From assembly GCA_021325575.1 (NCBI GenBank), contig JAJPGW010000012.1:62001-126000 (forward strand): a stretch of DNA of 64,000 nucleotides. Direction: 5' to 3'. This DNA is from Gammaproteobacteria bacterium (GTDB taxonomy: Bacteria; Pseudomonadota; Gammaproteobacteria; DSM-16500). Both the position numbers and the translations under genes were made by a program. Numbering within the stretch: position 1 is the first letter of the stretch; each line of letters opens with the position of its first letter. Shown here piece by piece: positions 43,532 through 52,205 of this stretch. Under the pieces are notes generated by a model, which was not told the origin of the DNA, ran no database searches, and saw nothing but the letters and a program-made list of their open reading frames with translations.

Positions 43532-43836
43532 ACCATTTCCTCAACGGTCACAGCCCCTACTAAATCGTTGCCCACTTTTAATAATTGTCCAAATAAATCA
43601 TTTTTATCGATTTTATATTTACGCAGCATCGCTTCCAGTTGAATACCTTCTGGTAACAATCCTTCAAAAAAGGGAGGAAATTGATTAAATTCATATTCCG
43701 CATTTTTTATTGGCATCGTCAATGAAACAGGTGCACCGTGATATTCAGACTGATAGGTAAAACGGAATTGACCCGAAACTTTTTCTTCCAATATTCCGGC
43801 AAAAATATCATTAACGAATATGCGTGCTTTTCTCAT
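43528..43836 (-). CDS. hipS: HipS-like small protein (HipA N-terminal subdomain), probable antitoxin
   Basis: A 102-residue protein matching the N-subdomain 1 of HipA: ARIFVNDIFAGILEE, then FRFTYQSEYHGAPVSLTMP and FPPFFEGLLPEG. In canonical HipA this is fused to the kinase; here it is a separate gene between hipB and hipT, as in the tripartite HipBST systems where HipS acts as the antitoxin. It overlaps the end of hipB by one base (TAATG) and the start of hipT by four. It shows no sign of decay: the split falls at the domain boundary and each part has its own start and stop. Confidence 0.85.
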   Translation of the reverse strand: MRKARIFVNDIFAGILEEKVSGQFRFTYQSEYHGAPVSLTMPIKNAEYEFNQFPPFFEGLLPEGIQLEAMLRKYKIDKNDLFGQLLKVGNDLVGAVTVEEMV

Positions 43837-44060
43837 TATTCAGTGCCCGGTAGTTGTTCGAACGGCGTTTCAAAACGAAGATGAATATTTAATACATCGA
43901 ATACTTTTAATAATGTATCGAGTTGTACGGTTGGTTTTCCTTTTTCGATATCAAACACAGCGGTTTTGCCAATTCCTGCAAGCTCTGCCAACTGTTCTTG
44001 AGACAGTCCGCTTTGTTTACGAAAATAGCGCACCATTTTAGCGATTTCGTTGGAAGTCAT
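43836..44060 (-). CDS. hipB: HipB-type helix-turn-helix repressor
   Basis: A 74-residue XRE-family protein. The HTH is SGLSQEQLAELAGIGKTAVFDIEKGKPT (seen as SQEQLAE and KTAVFDIE), followed by LDTLLKVFDVLNIHL, the classical HipB dimer sheet. It would bind palindromes upstream and repress the operon. The first operator palindrome is 27 bases upstream of its ATG, and two more follow at exact 71-bp intervals. No Shine-Dalgarno of note precedes it. It is the first gene of the hipBST operon. Confidence 0.88.
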   Translation of the reverse strand: MTSNEIAKMVRYFRKQSGLSQEQLAELAGIGKTAVFDIEKGKPTVQLDTLLKVFDVLNIHLRFETPFEQLPGTE

Positions 44061-44086
44061 TTTACCACCAGTTATTTGTTCTATAA

Positions 44087-44102
44087 TACTGTTATAGCAG
44101 TA
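44087..44102. promoter_or_regulatory. HipB operator 1 (near-palindrome)
   Basis: TACTGTTATAGCAGTA is a 16-bp dyad with one mismatched pair, 27 bases upstream of the hipB start. It probably overlaps the promoter. Confidence 0.75.
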
Positions 44103-44157
44103 AAAATCAATAAAATAAATACTTTTTTAACAAATTTTTAAATAAAATTTATGTTTT

Positions 44158-44173
44158 TACTGTTATAACAGTA
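44158..44173. promoter_or_regulatory. HipB operator 2 (perfect palindrome)
   Basis: TACTGTTATAACAGTA is a perfect 16-bp palindrome (18 bp with the flanking T/A), starting exactly 71 bases from operator 1. Confidence 0.8.
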
Positions 44174-44228
44174 AGTTATATCATTTATTGACTGTTTTCA
44201 GCAAAATTTTAAATATAATTAAGATATT

Positions 44229-44244
44229 TACTGCTATAGCAGTA
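44229..44244. promoter_or_regulatory. HipB operator 3 (perfect palindrome)
   Basis: TACTGCTATAGCAGTA is a perfect 16-bp palindrome extended to 20 bp by flanking TT/AA, starting exactly 71 bases from operator 2. It lies 43 bases from the 3' end of ftsH. Confidence 0.8.
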
Positions 44245-44286
44245 AAACGGGGCATCACATAAAGGATTAACACAATGGTTTAGGAT

Positions 44287-46131
44287 TTATTCTTTTGGAA
44301 CACCTAACGTAGCTAAATCATGTTTATCTAACGTTTCTTTTTCAAGTAATATTTTGGCCCCTTGGTCGAGATATTTTTTATTTTTTTTGATAATAGTGAT
44401 GGCCTTATCAAATGCGGATTGGACAATTTTACGAATAGCTTCATCGATTTCTTCTGCAGTTTTTTCGCTAAAATCACGTGAAAATTTTAAAACCGGGATA
44501 AAAGCCCGACGATCGGCTTCATAAGCGATGTGTCCAAGCGATTCTTGCATCCCGTAACGCATCACCATATCACGAGCGAGATCCGTTACTTTAAGCAAGT
44601 CATCGACGGCTCCCGTAGAATACTCCCCGAATACGGCTAATTCAGCAGCTCGACCGCCGAGCATGACAGCCAACTTCGTTTCCAGTTCATGGTGAGTGAT
44701 AATCGAACGATCGTTTTTTGGGAGTTGCATAGTAAAACCCAACATGCTGGCACCACGTTGTATGATGGACACTTTGGTTACAGGGTCCGCTCCCGGCAAT
44801 GCCAAGGCGACAACCGTATGACCCATCTCATGATAGGCAGTAATCCGACGTTCTTCTGGATTAATTAAACGGTTTCTTCTTTCTAGACCTGCGACAACAC
44901 GTTCGACCGCATCAATGAAATCTTTCATCTCAACTTGTTCTGCATTACGGCGTGTAGCAAGTAATGCTGCCTCATTTACCAGTGTCGCCAAATCAGCACC
45001 GGTAAATCCGGGAGTCATTGCAGCAATTTCTGTGAGATCAATATTTCCTGAATGAATTTTCTTTATATATAAATTTAAAATTTGAAGACGCCCTTTTTTA
45101 TCAGGTTTATCAACGAGCACTTGCCGATCAAATCGACCTGCGCGCAGCAAGGCTGAATCAAGAATTTCAGGACGATTCGTGGCGGCAAGAATAATGACAT
45201 CGGTATTCACATCAAAACCATCCATTTCAGATAAGAGTTGATTCAACGTTTGTTCTTTTTCATCATTGCCACGGAAGGAATAATCGCGTTGTCGGCCCAG
45301 TGCATCTAATTCATCAATAAAAATAATGCAAGGGGCGACTGCATGAGCTTGTCGAAAAAGATCACGCACTCGCGCAGCACCGACGCCAACAAAGAGTTCC
45401 ACAAATTCTGAACCATTGATGGAAATAAAAGGGACTTTTGCTTCGCCAGCGATCGCTCTTGCCAGCAATGTTTTTCCAGTACCAGGGGGTCCTATCAAAA
45501 GCACGCCTTTGGGGGCACGCGCACCCAATCGTCGGTAGTACTTAGAATTTTTTAAAAAATCGACAATTTCAAGCGATTCAATTTTGGCTTCATCAATGCC
45601 CGCTACATCTTTAAAAGTAATACCTGTATGTTTTTCGGTGTAGACTTTCCCTTTGCTTTTTCCTATATCAGTCACTTTCTCTGATACTTTCATTCGAGAC
45701 AATAAAAAAGTAAAAAGGAGAAAAAAAATAACTCCAGGAAAAATCCAAATGCCGAATAAGGTTTTAATCGTATCCCATAAATTATTTTTCGGTTCGCCAG
45801 AAAAAACAATTTTTTCATTTTCGAGTGCTTGAATCAAATTCGGATCATTTACAACCGATGTGGTGATTCGTTGTTGGTTAGGTGGCAATCGAGATAAATC
45901 ATCAAGTTGTTCTTTTGTAAGGACATTACTGGAATCGGCGGCAGGTTTTATTGTCGAAATAATTTCATTGTCTTTGAGGGTAACCGTACTCAACATATTT
46001 GATTTCAACAGATTTTGAAATTCGTCGTAAGATACCCTAACCGCTTTTGGCGCTAAAAAAAGATAGACTACCCACATGACAATCAAAAAGAGTAAAATGA
46101 ATTTAAACACTTTTCTGAGTGCTTTTTTCAA
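44287..46131 (-). CDS. ftsH: FtsH-type ATP-dependent zinc metalloprotease
   Basis: A 614-residue membrane-bound AAA+ protease. Two transmembrane helices (about 9-27 and 127-145) flank a periplasmic domain. Then come Walker A GPPGTGKT (214-221), pore loop [11 protein letters not shown], Walker [12 protein letters not shown], the second region of homology [18 protein letters not shown], and the zinc site HEMGH (434-438). It degrades misfolded membrane proteins and short-lived regulators. The N-terminal and periplasmic parts are divergent from E. coli FtsH and no rrmJ/folP neighbour is present, so this may be a second, accessory paralogue. The start is TTG at 46129-46131 with AAGGA upstream. Confidence 0.9.
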   Translation of the reverse strand: MKKALRKVFKFILLFLIVMWVVYLFLAPKAVRVSYDEFQNLLKSNMLSTVTLKDNEIISTIKPAADSSNVLTKEQLDDLSRLPPNQQRITTSVVNDPNLIQALENEKIVFSGEPKNNLWDTIKTLFGIWIFPGVIFFLLFTFLLSRMKVSEKVTDIGKSKGKVYTEKHTGITFKDVAGIDEAKIESLEIVDFLKNSKYYRRLGARAPKGVLLIGPPGTGKTLLARAIAGEAKVPFISINGSEFVELFVGVGAARVRDLFRQAHAVAPCIIFIDELDALGRQRDYSFRGNDEKEQTLNQLLSEMDGFDVNTDVIILAATNRPEILDSALLRAGRFDRQVLVDKPDKKGRLQILNLYIKKIHSGNIDLTEIAAMTPGFTGADLATLVNEAALLATRRNAEQVEMKDFIDAVERVVAGLERRNRLINPEERRITAYHEMGHTVVALALPGADPVTKVSIIQRGASMLGFTMQLPKNDRSIITHHELETKLAVMLGGRAAELAVFGEYSTGAVDDLLKVTDLARDMVMRYGMQESLGHIAYEADRRAFIPVLKFSRDFSEKTAEEIDEAIRKIVQSAFDKAITIIKKNKKYLDQGAKILLEKETLDKHDLATLGVPKE

Positions 46132-46371
46132 AAGAGTGATTCCTTATTGATGTCAATCCCTTCTCAACTTTATTATCGCATTTTAAATTTTGTTTAAGTT
46201 AAAAATACCATTAGTGCCGAATCGTTCATGGACAATAAAGAAACAGATTTTAATGATTGGTCTAATAGTAAACTAAAGCGATAGCAAATCAGACTAAATT
46301 GAAAAATTTTCTTTCTAAATCAATTAAAATGACAATATAGCCAGTGTGGATTTGATTTCACTAGGTAGTTT

Positions 46372-48399
46372 ATGACTAATAAATTACAAATTTTGATTAT
46401 TAGTAATCATACGGATGACATTAAACGGATTCAGACCATTCTGTCATCGCAGAAAATCATTAAATTTAATCTGATTAGCGCAAAAACCCTTAATATCGGT
46501 CTTAAAATAATTAAAAAACGTAAAATCGATATCATTCTATTCGACCTCGAACCAAAAAATCGCAAAGACTTTTACACCCTCAAAAAAAACAATCATGGTA
46601 TCCCGATTATCATCTTGAGCGATATCGCAAATGAAAATAATGCGAGATCCTTCAGTAAAGGAGCTCAAGATTATTTTATTAAAAACGTGATAAATAATAG
46701 GAATTTATTACGATCGATTCGTCATGCCATAGAAAGAAATACGCTATTTGAAAAATTAAGAAATTATGAGGCAATCGTTGACAATGCACAAGAAGCCATT
46801 TATCGAAACAATTTAAATAAAATCGTCCAGACTTGGAATACAAGTGCGGAAAAAATATTTGGTTATAAGGCTAATGAAATAGTCGGTCAATCCATTTTAA
46901 AAGTGGTTCCTAAAAACTTACAACCGCTAAATATTAAAATATTTAACAAAGTAAATAAAGGAGAACATATCAAGGAATTGGTGACAAAACGAAAGAGAAA
47001 AGATGGTTCTATTATTGATGTTTCACTGAGTGCAGCTCCTATTTTAAGTGAAAATAAGGTATCTGGTCTTGCCGTTATTGCTAGAGATATTACTAATCAA
47101 AAATTATTAGAACGCGAGCAAATCATTCAATATAAAATTGGTAATATATTAAATGAAGAAAACGATATTCATGTTGCAATGAAACTAATTCTAAAAACAC
47201 TTTGTGATTTACTAGAATGGCAAGGAGGCGAAGCATGGGTAATCAATCAATCTAGAACGGATTTGCAATTTTCGTCTATCTATTTTATTAATAAACAATA
47301 TTACAAAATGAAAGAATTTAAGAATAATAGATTTTTTGGAACAAAAATAGGCATTCAAGGACATATTTTTACTAAAAAGAAATCGTATTGGACTTCCGAT
47401 TTACGTACGGATAAATTTGTTTTCAGAAAATCATTATTTAATAAATTAAATTTTAAAACAATTATCGGTTTTCCTATCATTTTTCAAAAAAACGTGTTTG
47501 GCGCATTACTTTTATTTCATAATCAAAAACTTCAACCTGATAAAAATATATTGAAATTATTAACTCTTATAGGAAAACAAATTGGAATTTTTATTAATCG
47601 AAAACAATTAGAAAAAGAAGAAGAAGCACTTAATGAACAAATACGATTAAAAAATAAAGACCTGGAACATCAAGCTCTCTTATTGCACGAAGCAGATCAA
47701 ACCAAAAATATGTTCTTAATGAATATGTCCCATGAAATACGTACCCCCTTAAATGGGATAATTGGTTTTGCAGAACTGATGTCTGCGGGGATGGGTGAAC
47801 CCATCTCCGCAACCCAAAAAGAATTTTTAAATGAAATTTTAAAAAGTGCACGTCATCTTTTACATTTATTATCTGATATCATTGATTTGACTAAAGTTGA
47901 AGCGGGTAAAATTGAATTTCATCCTGTACCTACTAATTTGATACAACTGGTATCAGAGGTAAATAATGCTTTAGGTTTCAACATCTCTGAAAAAAAATTA
48001 TTATTAAATGTGCAGATTCACTCATCGCTTTACAATATTGTTATTGATCCCGACAAAATTAAAAATATTCTTTTTAATTATCTTTCTAATGCGATTAAAT
48101 TTACCCCTAAAGGCGGCAAAATCATCATTTCTATTCAACCTGAAGGTCGAAAGAACTTCCGTATTCAAGTGTCAGATACGGGAATAGGAATTAAAAAAGA
48201 GGATATTACAACCCTTTTTGAGCCTTTTAGACAGTTAGATTTTGGAGAATCAAAAAAATATCAAGGAATTGGTTTAGGGCTTGCATTAACACGTCATATT
48301 ACAGAACTAATGGGTGGAACAGTCGGAGTAACTAGTCAACTGGGCAAGGGCAGCACCTTTTTTGTAATACTGCCTTTGATTCGGATTAAACGGGACTGA
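46372..48399 (+). CDS. Orphan hybrid sensor histidine kinase: receiver-PAS-GAF-HisKA-HATPase
   Basis: A 675-residue cytoplasmic kinase without transmembrane helices. Residues 1-125 form a response-regulator receiver-like domain (phospho-acceptor candidate in ILFDLEP, conserved Lys in DYFIKN), though the usual N-terminal acidic pair is weak (ISNHTDD). Residues 130-245 are PAS (NAQEAIYRNN, then FGYKANEIVGQ and ARDITNQ). Residues about 255-405 are GAF. A short coiled coil then leads to the H-box MSHEIRTPLNGIIGF, the N-box NYLSNAIKFTP and the G-boxes DTGIGIK and GIGLGLALTR. There is no output domain or adjacent DNA-binding partner, so it must signal to a regulator elsewhere. It is convergent with the kdp-linked porin gene. 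Confidence 0.85.
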   Translation: MTNKLQILIISNHTDDIKRIQTILSSQKIIKFNLISAKTLNIGLKIIKKRKIDIILFDLEPKNRKDFYTLKKNNHGIPIIILSDIANENNARSFSKGAQDYFIKNVINNRNLLRSIRHAIERNTLFEKLRNYEAIVDNAQEAIYRNNLNKIVQTWNTSAEKIFGYKANEIVGQSILKVVPKNLQPLNIKIFNKVNKGEHIKELVTKRKRKDGSIIDVSLSAAPILSENKVSGLAVIARDITNQKLLEREQIIQYKIGNILNEENDIHVAMKLILKTLCDLLEWQGGEAWVINQSRTDLQFSSIYFINKQYYKMKEFKNNRFFGTKIGIQGHIFTKKKSYWTSDLRTDKFVFRKSLFNKLNFKTIIGFPIIFQKNVFGALLLFHNQKLQPDKNILKLLTLIGKQIGIFINRKQLEKEEEALNEQIRLKNKDLEHQALLLHEADQTKNMFLMNMSHEIRTPLNGIIGFAELMSAGMGEPISATQKEFLNEILKSARHLLHLLSDIIDLTKVEAGKIEFHPVPTNLIQLVSEVNNALGFNISEKKLLLNVQIHSSLYNIVIDPDKIKNILFNYLSNAIKFTPKGGKIIISIQPEGRKNFRIQVSDTGIGIKKEDITTLFEPFRQLDFGESKKYQGIGLGLALTRHITELMGGTVGVTSQLGKGSTFFVILPLIRIKRD

Positions 48400-48435
48400 T
48401 AATGCGATTTGTTAGAAACCCCATTTATTGGTTGA

Positions 48436-49545
48436 TTAACCAAATTTATAAAATGCCTCCACCGCATATGACTGAGCATTATTACTTGTGGTAATTCCGC
48501 TAAAATTGGTAAAAGAACTAACATTAGAAAAATCATGACGCGCTTCACCGCGAATTTCAAAATTTTTGATTATCATATATCCTAACGATAAAGTGGCTTC
48601 TTTCCAGGCTTGTCTCACACCCGTGCGAAATCCGTTTTGATCATTAAAATATTCTCCGCGTAATGAAGTTTGCCAACAATCATTAAATTTATAATTGAGA
48701 TAACCTGCGATACCTTGCCAAACTGCTCTATTATTGGTGCCATTCGGTAATGCAGCCAGGGTTTGCCAGCCATAATCATAATTTGCGATAAAAGTTAATT
48801 TTTGAGTGAGATTAAAAGTCCCGATTAAATCAATTAGAGTACGCCATCCTTCGGGTCCCGTTGCAGTCATAGGGGTTGCACGCTCTTGGCCAGTATAAAC
48901 AGTTGGCGAAAAAGAAAAAAATGAATTCATGGTATAACTTGCATTTAATTCAACGGTTTTATCGCGACTCCAATCACGAATATTGTCCCAACCATTATTG
49001 AGACCTGCTATGAGCGTGAGCTTGTCATTTGCGACATAAGTTCCACGAAGTCCCAAAACCGTAAACGGTTCTGCGTAACCATACAAAATAGATCGTGAGA
49101 AATTGGTATCTTGGGTTGGAAAAAGCGCTTCGGAACCGGCTAACTCGACAAATCGTCCGCCGCTCAGGGTGAATTTATTTTTGGTATATTGCAAAAAACC
49201 TTGTGGGGCATCAATACTCGCCGTTTGCGAATCAAATTCTGTAATTGGTTTGAATCCATAAGGCGCGAAAATATTGGTATCATATCCCATGATGGGATTC
49301 AGCAAACCACCGAATCCTTGTGCTGGCTGATAAGCAAAGGTTATCGCGGCTTGATGCAGGGTAAAACCATTTTGTTGATTATCAAAAACACGATCAAAAG
49401 ATCCGCTAGTAAAAAAGTTTTGTTGTAAATTATTATAGGAACCATCAACATAACCCGAAATTTTTAAATCAGAAGAATCAGCGAAAGCACTGTTGGCAAT
49501 CAATAATAGCAGCATAACAATAAGACAATAAATTTTACGCATCAT
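48436..49545 (-). CDS. OmpL-like (bbp2) outer-membrane beta-barrel porin
   Basis: A 369-residue protein with signal peptide (residues 1-22, ANSAFA). The mature start DLKISGYVDGSYN, then FTLHQAAITFAYQPAQGFGG and GGRFVELAGSEALF, and the C-terminal barrel strands ending in Tyr-Lys-Phe-Gly are typical of the 'putative beta-barrel porin-2, OmpL-like' family. The final Phe is near the C-terminus, as usual for BAM substrates. Its ATG lies 4 bases after the kdpD stop, with AAGGAT as ribosome-binding site, so it is the last gene of the kdp operon. An outer-membrane pore co-expressed with a K+ pump is a reasonable but unproven partnership. Confidence 0.82.
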   Translation of the reverse strand: MMRKIYCLIVMLLLLIANSAFADSSDLKISGYVDGSYNNLQQNFFTSGSFDRVFDNQQNGFTLHQAAITFAYQPAQGFGGLLNPIMGYDTNIFAPYGFKPITEFDSQTASIDAPQGFLQYTKNKFTLSGGRFVELAGSEALFPTQDTNFSRSILYGYAEPFTVLGLRGTYVANDKLTLIAGLNNGWDNIRDWSRDKTVELNASYTMNSFFSFSPTVYTGQERATPMTATGPEGWRTLIDLIGTFNLTQKLTFIANYDYGWQTLAALPNGTNNRAVWQGIAGYLNYKFNDCWQTSLRGEYFNDQNGFRTGVRQAWKEATLSLGYMIIKNFEIRGEARHDFSNVSSFTNFSGITTSNNAQSYAVEAFYKFG

Positions 49546-49548
49546 TTG

Positions 49549-52197
49549 TTAATCCTTTAACGGTAAAGTAAATTTGATCGCCGCACCACCTTCCATGCGA
49601 TTTTCAGCCCAAATTTTTCCGCCGTGCGCCTCGACGATGGCACGACAAATTGCCAAACCCAATCCTAAGCCTCTTTCCGTGGTAATTTTTCGTCCTCGGT
49701 AATATTTTTCGAAAAGTTTGTTAATTTCATCTTGGACAATTCCGGGCCCTTCATCTTCGATACTGATAAGGACATCGTTTTTTTCTAAAGAAACCGAAAT
49801 AGTAATCGGGGTTTCAGGAGGAGAAAATTTTACGGCATTGTCTATCAAGTTAATTAATACTTCTTGTAATAAAATACTATCAACCGGAATAAGAGGTAAA
49901 TCATCTGTTATGTTGATATTAACTTTTCTTTTAGCTAATTTTTTACTGGATGTTTTAACAACTAGGGTAATAATATTTTTTAAGGAATCAGGTTTTTTTT
50001 GTAACTCAATGGAACCCGTTTCGAGGTAAGTCATTTGCAAAAGATTATTGATCAACCTACTGTGCTGTTCTAATTCAAAATAAATATCTTCACCCAGTTT
50101 TTTAATTTGTTTGGGAGTTAACTCATTTGCCATTTCGATCAAGGTGGTAACGTCTCCTAGCACCGCAACCAGAGGAGTATGTAAATCATGGGCAACATTT
50201 TGTAATAATTGATTTTGGACCCGATTGGTCTCTAATTTTAATTCTTTTTTCTGAGCTTTTTCTTGAATTTTATCGACTTCCATGGCGAGCGCAATTTGAT
50301 TAGCAGAAGCTTCTAACAGATACATTTGATCTGGCGTAAATAAGCGCTCTGTGTTAGGAACGAGACGCAAAACGCCTATCGTTTTTTGTGATGCAATCAA
50401 GGGAACATATAAAGCCTCGGAAAAAGATAAGGTGTCGGTGCCGTGTCCTGCTATTTTTCCTAATTCATAAACCCATTTTGCAACTCCTTCTTCTTTACTA
50501 TTCAGTTCATTATTTTTATTCTTTCCTTGAAAAACAAGACGGTCGCCTTTTGGTAGGAGTGCAGAAACCTGACAATCAAACATATCGCCAATATAATGAG
50601 TGCCAAAATCAAGAATTTTATCCATCCCTCGCGTGCTCGCTAATTGTCGACTCAGCATGTGTAAAGCAGCTGTTTGACGTTCAGCAAAACGAGCGGATTC
50701 GGCCTGCTTGCGGACGCGAATGGTTAAATGACCGATGATGAAGGAAACTAACAGCATCACTATTAAAGTAAAAAAATATTGAATATCGGAGATCGCAAAA
50801 CTATAAAATGGAAAAATAAAGAAAAAATCATACGCTAGCACGCTTAACACACAAGTCAGAAATGCCGGTCCCGGTTCGCCTAATAATGCTACAATCGCAA
50901 CGCCCAATAAATAAACCATAATTAGCGTGCTGGCGCTTAAAAAAGGAAACAACAAAAAATTTAATCCAGTAGCCAGCGCAACGACGGATAGACTGATAAA
51001 ATACTTTTTCCAATGGAAAGATGAAATATTTTTGTCTTTAGATGTGGGTGGCATTAAAGTGGATTCACCTGTCATGATGTAAACATCAATTTCGCCACTA
51101 TGCCGAACGATTTCATCCGCTAAGTTACGAAAAAACAAACCTCGAAATCGAGTTTTGATATTTTTCCAGACCATAATCTGTGTCACATTTTGTTCTCGAG
51201 CAAAATTCATGATTTCTTTTACAATATCGGATCCCGTTAAAACACGCGTTGATGCGCCTAACTGTTCCGCAAAATGGAGATTTTGAATTGCGCTATTTTT
51301 TGCAGACTCAGAGGATTGAGTTTTGGGTGTATCTACAAAAACAGCGAGCCAATCAATTTGTAAATTGGTAGCCAAACGACGCGCGGCGCGAATCAATTTC
51401 CTGGATTCAGGACCAGGCCCGACACAGACCAGAATTTTTTCTTTGGTAGGCCAAATATGCTTAATGCCCTGCCCTTGCCGGTATAATAAAACTTGCGTCC
51501 CAACTTGTTCAGCGACCGTACGCAAGGCTAACTCGCGGAGCGCTATCAAATTTCCTTTTTTAAAAAAATTAACGGCAGCCAATTCGGCTTGCTCAGGAAT
51601 ATAGACTTTTCCTTCTTGTAACCGTTTTAATAATTCTTCGGGCGGAATATCCACCAATTCCAGCGTGTCCGCAAACTCAATCATTGAATCTGGAACGGTT
51701 TCTTTAATCGGCGCATGAATAATGTGGGATATATCATCATTAAGGCTTTCGATATGTTGAACATTTAACGTCGTATAAACATTAATACCGCGATCGAGTA
51801 ATTCTTTAATGTCCTGCCATCGCTTTTTATGCGTCATACCGGGCGCATTGGTATGCGCCATTTCATCAATTAATATTAAATTCGGATTTCTTTTTAATGC
51901 AGCATCGAGATCAAATTCGTGTAATTCTTTGCCATGATAAGGAATAATTTTTTTCGGAATAACTTCAAGATGATGCAATACTTTTTCAACTTCTTTGCGT
52001 CCGTGGGATTCAACAACTCCGATTACAACATCTGTTCCTTTTAAATTTTCCTGTATCGCATCATGTAACATTTCGTAAGTTTTGCCAACACCAGGGGCCG
52101 CGCCCAAATAAATTTTTAATTTGCCACGGCGTTTTTTTTGCTCCTCTTCTTCCGCGCGTTTTAATAATTTTTCTGGATCCGGTCTGGTATCAGACAT
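49549..52197 (-). CDS. kdpD: Sensor histidine kinase KdpD
   Basis: An 882-residue sensor (E. coli 894). N-terminal KdpD domain: KIYLGAAPGVGKTYEML (Walker A), DVVIGVVESHGRKE and IDEMAHTNAPG. A Usp-like domain follows (about 250-375, TKEKILVCVGPGPESR). Four transmembrane helices lie at about 400-495, then a GAF-like region, and then the kinase with H-box VAHDLHTPL and boxes NLIDNAVKFSP, EDEGPGI and GLGLAICRAI. It senses K+ limitation and normally phosphorylates KdpE. No kdpE lies in the window: kdpD is directly followed by a porin gene. The start follows kdpC by 8 bases with AAGGGA. Confidence 0.95.
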   Translation of the reverse strand: MSDTRPDPEKLLKRAEEEEQKKRRGKLKIYLGAAPGVGKTYEMLHDAIQENLKGTDVVIGVVESHGRKEVEKVLHHLEVIPKKIIPYHGKELHEFDLDAALKRNPNLILIDEMAHTNAPGMTHKKRWQDIKELLDRGINVYTTLNVQHIESLNDDISHIIHAPIKETVPDSMIEFADTLELVDIPPEELLKRLQEGKVYIPEQAELAAVNFFKKGNLIALRELALRTVAEQVGTQVLLYRQGQGIKHIWPTKEKILVCVGPGPESRKLIRAARRLATNLQIDWLAVFVDTPKTQSSESAKNSAIQNLHFAEQLGASTRVLTGSDIVKEIMNFAREQNVTQIMVWKNIKTRFRGLFFRNLADEIVRHSGEIDVYIMTGESTLMPPTSKDKNISSFHWKKYFISLSVVALATGLNFLLFPFLSASTLIMVYLLGVAIVALLGEPGPAFLTCVLSVLAYDFFFIFPFYSFAISDIQYFFTLIVMLLVSFIIGHLTIRVRKQAESARFAERQTAALHMLSRQLASTRGMDKILDFGTHYIGDMFDCQVSALLPKGDRLVFQGKNKNNELNSKEEGVAKWVYELGKIAGHGTDTLSFSEALYVPLIASQKTIGVLRLVPNTERLFTPDQMYLLEASANQIALAMEVDKIQEKAQKKELKLETNRVQNQLLQNVAHDLHTPLVAVLGDVTTLIEMANELTPKQIKKLGEDIYFELEQHSRLINNLLQMTYLETGSIELQKKPDSLKNIITLVVKTSSKKLAKRKVNINITDDLPLIPVDSILLQEVLINLIDNAVKFSPPETPITISVSLEKNDVLISIEDEGPGIVQDEINKLFEKYYRGRKITTERGLGLGLAICRAIVEAHGGKIWAENRMEGGAAIKFTLPLKD

Positions 52198-52205
52198 AGT
52201 TTCCC

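Noticed and set aside
42596-43836. hipA broken by a frameshift into two ORFs
   Set aside because: The two parts have their own starts, overlap by an ATGA junction exactly at the domain boundary, and are in the known HipB-HipS-HipT order, so this is a natural tripartite system.
44087-44244. Short regularly spaced repeats resembling a CRISPR array
   Set aside because: Only three 16-bp units, perfectly palindromic, with related AT-rich 55-bp spacers and no cas genes; they are better explained as HipB operators.
46372-48399. The hybrid kinase as a replacement KdpE
   Set aside because: It has a receiver-like N-terminus but no winged-helix DNA-binding domain, is on the opposite strand, and is convergent with the operon.
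50388-50738. Antisense open frames inside kdpD and kdpB
   Set aside because: They lack ribosome-binding sites and family motifs and lie opposite strongly conserved coding sequence.
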